Shown here: piece after piece, positions 1 through 64,000 of the stretch
Numbering within the stretch: the stretch's first letter is position 1
Layout: each line of letters begins with the position of its first letter
Assembly (NCBI GenBank): GCA_020002185.1
Contig: CM034543.1
Span: 54,791,535-54,855,534 of the forward strand
Direction: 5' to 3'
DNA length: 64,000 nt
Origin: Paraescarpia echinospica
Lineage: Eukaryota > Annelida > Polychaeta > Sabellida > Siboglinidae
Position numbers and translations under genes: made by a program
The notes under the pieces: model-generated
The model's database searches: none
Seen by the model: the letters and a program-made list of their open reading frames with translations, nothing else
What the model was told of the DNA's origin: nothing

Positions 1-876
1 GAAAGACTGCCTAAGAAAGTACATGGCAGAGACACAGAAAGACTGCCTAAGAAAGTACATGGCAGAGACACAGAAAGACTGCCTAAGAAAGTACATGGCA
101 GAGACACAGAAAGACTGCCTAAGAAAGTACATGGCAGAGACACAGAAAGACTGCCTAAGAAAGTACATGGCAGAGACACAGAAAGACTGCCTAAGAAAGT
201 ACATGGCAGAGACACAGAAAGACTGCCTAAGAAAGTACATGGCAGAGACACAGAAAGACTGCCTAAGAAAGTACATGGCAGAGACACAGAAAGACTGCCT
301 AAGAAAGTACATGGCAGAGACACAGAAAGACTGCCTAAGAAAGTACATGGCGGAGACATAGAAAGACTGCCTAAGAAAGTACATGGCGGAGACACAGAAA
401 GACTGCCTAAGAAAGTACATGGCAGAGACACAGAAAGACTGCCTAAGAAAGTACATGGCAGAGACACAGAAAGACTGCCTAAGAAAGTACATGGCAGAGA
501 CACAGAAAGACTGCCTAAGAAAGTACATGGCAGAGACACAGAAAGACTGCCTAAGAAAGTACATGGCAGAGTCATAGAAAGACTGCCTAAGAAAGTACAT
601 GGCAGAGACAGAGAAAGACTGCCTAAGAAAGTACATGGCGGAGACACAGAAAGACTGCCTAAGAAAGTACATGGCAGAGACAGAGAAAGACTGCCTAAGA
701 AAGTACATGGCAGAGACACAGAAAGACTGCCTAAGAAAGTACATGGCAGAGACACAGAAAGACTGCCTAAGAAAGTACATGACAGAGACACAGAAAGACT
801 GCCTAAGAAAGTACATGGCAGAGTCATAGAAAGACTGCCTAAGAAAGTACATGGCAGATGCAGAGAAACTGTCAAA
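1..876 (+). repeat. 36-bp exon-like minisatellite with terminal donor
   Basis: About 24 copies of a 36-bp unit that reads MAETQKDCLRKY in one frame. Three in-frame stops (359-361, 575-577, 827-829) break the frame, so the whole array is not one exon. The last unit changes to MADAEKLSK and ends at 876 before GTAAAT, in the phase (2) that the exon at 1639 needs. It may therefore be the 3' end of a real exon whose tail seeded the array. The array runs off the left edge. Confidence 0.9.
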
Positions 877-1433
877 GTAAATATACTAGCCACAAAAAGA
901 AACTGCATGATGCAAATGTCATTATATTGTTAAAAAGTGGCTTAAACTGTCCATACAAAAGTGTTATGTAAGTGTAACATGTATGCCATCATTTTCACGT
1001 GACAATAACACGATAGCGTTAACATTTATGCCTAGTCTTTAGGATCAAAGTTTCAGCGGCAAACGTAAACGTCACAAGTTTAATAACGGGTGAGTCCTCC
1101 ATCTGCGTTGATCACTGCAGTGCATCGGCGCCTCATTAATAAAATGTGGTGATGGAACCTTTGTGGAATCGCAGGCTTGTTTTTCGTGTGTTTTTCCAGT
1201 TGGGTGTACCAACAGCTCTCCAAACGTCTGCCTTATGTAACCATGCATGCCTGTTACGTAAGACTCTACAGGGGCATTTTCTTTGTTTTCACACAATGGC
1301 GTTGCCTGACCTTGCACTATGTAACTTTCCAGTGAAAGTCATGTTATGGTATAGTCTACATGTCTCTGTTTCATGTTAATCGATATTGACCAAAATCAAT
1401 CCATTGCATTACATTTCGGTGCCTTTCTTCCTT
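877..1433. other. Intronic sequence, no feature seen
   Basis: AT-rich, non-repetitive. No exon, RNA gene or mobile element recognised. Confidence 0.5.
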
Positions 1434-1545
1434 TGCAGTTTCTCTTTATGGCTAGTACACATGGCAGATGCAGAGAAAGACTGCCTAAGAAAGTACATGG
1501 CAGATGTAGAGAAACTGTCAAAGTTGGCAGCCTGAGATGCAGTGA
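1434..1545 (+). pseudogene. Isolated exon-like copy of the 36-bp unit
   Basis: After a pyrimidine-rich CTTCCTTTGCAG and a second AG (GGCTAG) comes a diverged 1.5-unit copy: MADAEKDCLRKY, then MADVEKLSKLAA and a stop. It lacks a good donor (AA|GTTGGC at best). It could be the ancestral exon, an alternative exon or a relic; I cannot tell which. Confidence 0.5.
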
Positions 1546-1638
1546 AAACTAAGTTGCTCAAATCTAACTCATTTGTCTTTGTATTTGTTATGTTCTTTCT
1601 TATTAACACTGTAATAAATGGGAAATTGTATTGTTTAG

Positions 1639-61291
<59,653 letters not shown>

Positions 61292-61299
61292 GTAAGTAG

Positions 61300-61445
61300 C
61301 GTGCTGGGTTGGTCGTCAACATAAACATGACGTGGTGGGGGGGTTGGTCGTCAACATAAACATTACGTGGGGGGTTGGTCATCAACATAAACATTACATG
61401 GGGGTTTGTCATCAACATAAACATTATGTGGGGGGTTGGTCGTCA
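61300..61445 (+). repeat. ~32-bp repeat after exon 29
   Basis: Four copies of GTGGGGGGTTGGTCGTCAAC, ATAAACATTAC, just after the donor. Confidence 0.9.
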
Positions 61446-64000
61446 ACACGTATCATAATTGCAACAGTTGGGCCACCTAATGAGTGACACATATTTTAAT
61501 GCAAATTGATGCTGGTAACAATTTGGGATTGTAATAATCGCAAGTCCCCTACCACATATTTGTGAGGGAAAGCGCCCCAAGGTATCCAGCTAGAGTTGAT
61601 CTACCTGTTCCTGCTCCAGCAGCAAGTTTTTAGTGCTTTGGGCTGAATGTCCAACAGACTTATGCCATCACTCTACGTCCGCCGCACGCTGTTAGCTGCC
61701 ATATCTCAGCAACTTTTTCGCTAATTTTGTGCAAAAATACACAAAATAGATTCGGCATGTCAAAATATGTGTCTACCAAATTTGAAGTAATTAGGTCAAA
61801 TAGTGATTTGTGTCGAAACAACAAAATTAGTTGGATGTCAGCGAACTTGATTTCAAGAAAACACCGTTTTTACATTGCACTGTGAAATTTAACGATTTTG
61901 ATATTTTGTCTCCAAGTGATACTTTAATGTCTTTTCTATCAATTGGCAATGGTTTTTGTCACTTATATTAATATTTAGTACCTACAAGGAACCTTTTTAG
62001 AAAGAGTATGTAACATTTCATGCATGAATTCCATAAATAAAAACGATAAATCACACTTGTTCGCGTCACATTTTTTTAGGATATCCCTCAACGGTAGGCG
62101 GACATATTTGGTACTACGGGAAAGCCCAACGTGTCTACTTTTCATATATGGCAGGGGAATTCTTCGTTTACGTCAATTTTAACCAATACAGGTAGTAGCG
62201 CCTGACACAGGCCTATGTGTAAACAAAAGTTGGCTGCCGCTGGCTGCATTACTAAAACAGGTCCCCTCATTGGCTAACTCTATGTCCACAAGCGCAGAGC
62301 ACCCTTTCTTGACCTCGCTGACTGTAAACAAGTTACGGTGGCAATGGGTTTGTCGTTAGGAAACATTCCTAATTACTCGGATACTGTTACAGTTAGCAGT
62401 TTATGAAATATATCATCACCAATGAGCGTGACATGCAAGTGTATTTCAAATGTATGGAATAGAGGAGTAGAAGCAAGATGGCCGACTTTAGAATGACAAC
62501 ACAGATGTAGTGATGTTCGGTCACTCACTGTAGCCTTCGAGGTCGGGGCCTGGCCCTTGTAGACAGACGATTAAGTTCATAAAGCCATTCCATTACGTTT
62601 AAATGCGTCGATTTCATGTTACGTTGTTGTTCAGTTATTATACAGAGTTTGTGTGTGCAGAGATTATGTAATATTATAAACTTATTTTTACTATTGTTAT
62701 ATACAATGTTTTTTGGTCATAATATTATTAATAGGTCACGTATTTGGTTCATATTTACACTATGTATGGAAAATACCATTAGACAACACTGCAAAATGTC
62801 AGAGAAATCTATTATGTGTAACTAAGGTAATTTGAAGAAAGCATGTATAAACATTTACATTAATTTCAACTGCGTGTTTCTCAGTTTGACTGTTTCTACC
62901 CCAGTCATGTTCGTTGTGACATAACTTTGGCTATGAGTGAGCTAGCTCCATGTTTTATGAACCATTGGAAAGATTAATATGTCTTCTTTCCAATGGTATA
63001 GATAACTCAATTTGTATATTTGTTGTCAAGATTTGACACATTTAGCGGTTGTAAGAACAATGAGAATGATGGTAAAGTCGTCGTACATCAGGTGAATAGA
63101 GTGATGCTATTCTTTCTGTGTTCATTTCCAAGCATGCTATTCCAACGAAAATGCCTGGGGCAGGTATCTTTTCAACTTAGTAACTTTGTCATTAATTGTT
63201 AACTTTTCATGAAATAAATATTTACCTCAGAAGAAGTAGGTGCTTATAGCCATAAAAACAAATGTTTAAGTAATGCAATTTCTATGTTCACGTGGTAATA
63301 CCACTTACTACAGTCACGCCTCGTTATAACTAATGTTCACGTGGTAATACCACTTATTACAGTCACGCCTCGTCATAACTTTGAGGCTATATTTGGCGGA
63401 GATAGATCGTAGAAATTGGTGGTGCAGAAAAGTTGATAAACAAGTGGAATTACTGATTGATAAGTATAATTCTTGCCCTAATATCATTCATAAAGTTGCA
63501 GTAAACATATATTGAGTAGCAGTTGTGCTTAAAGTTAGTTAGTTAAAGTATTTTAGAACACCTTAGTATAGTGAGTGATAATAGGGTAACTTAGCCTTCA
63601 ATAAGTTATAAACAAGATTTAACAAACCTGATTATGTGGTAGAATATACAGGAGATAAAGTAACAACCATCAAACTACTTACATGAGATAATATCTGTGT
63701 AAGCCAGTACTTGCTTATTTTGATTAGGTAGCATTGTTGTTAAAATTAAGCAAGGGCGATAGTCGGGCAGCGTAACCTAAATAAATAAAGCAGCCTAACG
63801 AAACGTAATTGATTGTATTTAAATTAGGTCACTACCGGTAATGTTAGCGTTCGTGACAGGATAAATTGTCGGCTGTGTAATTGAAATTTGTAACTAAAGT
63901 GTGCTGTAGTACACAGGAAACAGTCTTTATAAAGACTAAGTTAGTTAAAGGAAATAAAAACAAGGCATTAGATAAAATCCGTTTTCCATGTGTACACAAA
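61446..64000. other. Intron to the right edge, no exon recognised
   Basis: 2.5 kb. I looked for the expected next coding block after RFTSVVRICFVG and did not find it. Small features: a 13-bp perfect hairpin stem ACCATTGGAAAGA / TCTTTCCAATGGT (62961-62973, 62985-62997), and a ~50-bp direct duplication at 63285-63380 (TTCACGTGGTAATACCACTT). Much of 61.5-63.2 kb is less AT-rich and may be an old transposon, unidentified. Confidence 0.45.

Overview
The window is 64 kb of an animal genome. It covers the middle of one large intron-rich gene on the + strand: the heavy chain of cytoplasmic dynein 2, the retrograde intraflagellar-transport motor (DYNC2H1). I can place 29 exons between 1639 and 61291. 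They total 4,887 nt, about 1,629 codons, and splice phase agrees across all 28 junctions. They run from the end of the tail through the linker (to about 27.2 kb), AAA1 (27.1-46 kb), AAA2 (46-54 kb) and the first half of AAA3 (54-61.3 kb). The gene starts before the window and continues after it. I see no second gene. The organism is a metazoan. The tRNA-derived SINEs, decayed LINEs and compact divergent exons suggest a marine invertebrate, possibly a mollusc or other lophotrochozoan, but the phylum is an inference.

The remaining 92% or so is intron, and much of that is tandem repeat. More than thirty arrays have units of about 20-64 bp and run up to several kb. Many are not random intronic satellites. 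Their unit is a copy of an exon-intron boundary, including the last or first coding bases and the splice site. Donor-bearing arrays follow the exons ending at 8444, 22059 and 59042, and probably one at 876. Acceptor-bearing arrays precede the exons starting at 15815, 23305, 27162, 52236 and 54145; weaker cases precede 5787 and 21931. Transcripts of this gene should therefore carry well over a hundred decoy splice sites beside the authentic ones. I consider this the main novelty.

Layout: 0-12 kb, tail and linker exons with exon-edge arrays and two SINEs, one of whose tails has become an array. 12-14 kb, a dispersed 300-bp repeat and an internally deleted LINE. 14-24 kb, linker exons with acceptor arrays. 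24-38.5 kb, a 20-bp array, a 29-bp acceptor array, the AAA1 P-loop exon and a 10-kb higher-order satellite. 38.7-47.5 kb, the rest of AAA1 and the start of AAA2, with 24-, 64-, 46- and 31-bp arrays. 48-56.5 kb, AAA2 to the AAA3 P-loop, with a 60-bp acceptor array. 57.1-58.1 kb, a piggyBac-type element with TTAA flanks and an internal hairpin array. 58.8-61.3 kb, AAA3 exons. 61.4-64 kb, intron with no exon that I can recognise.

Exon calls rest on remembered similarity to dynein-2 heavy chains plus splice consensus and phase. No alignment was run.
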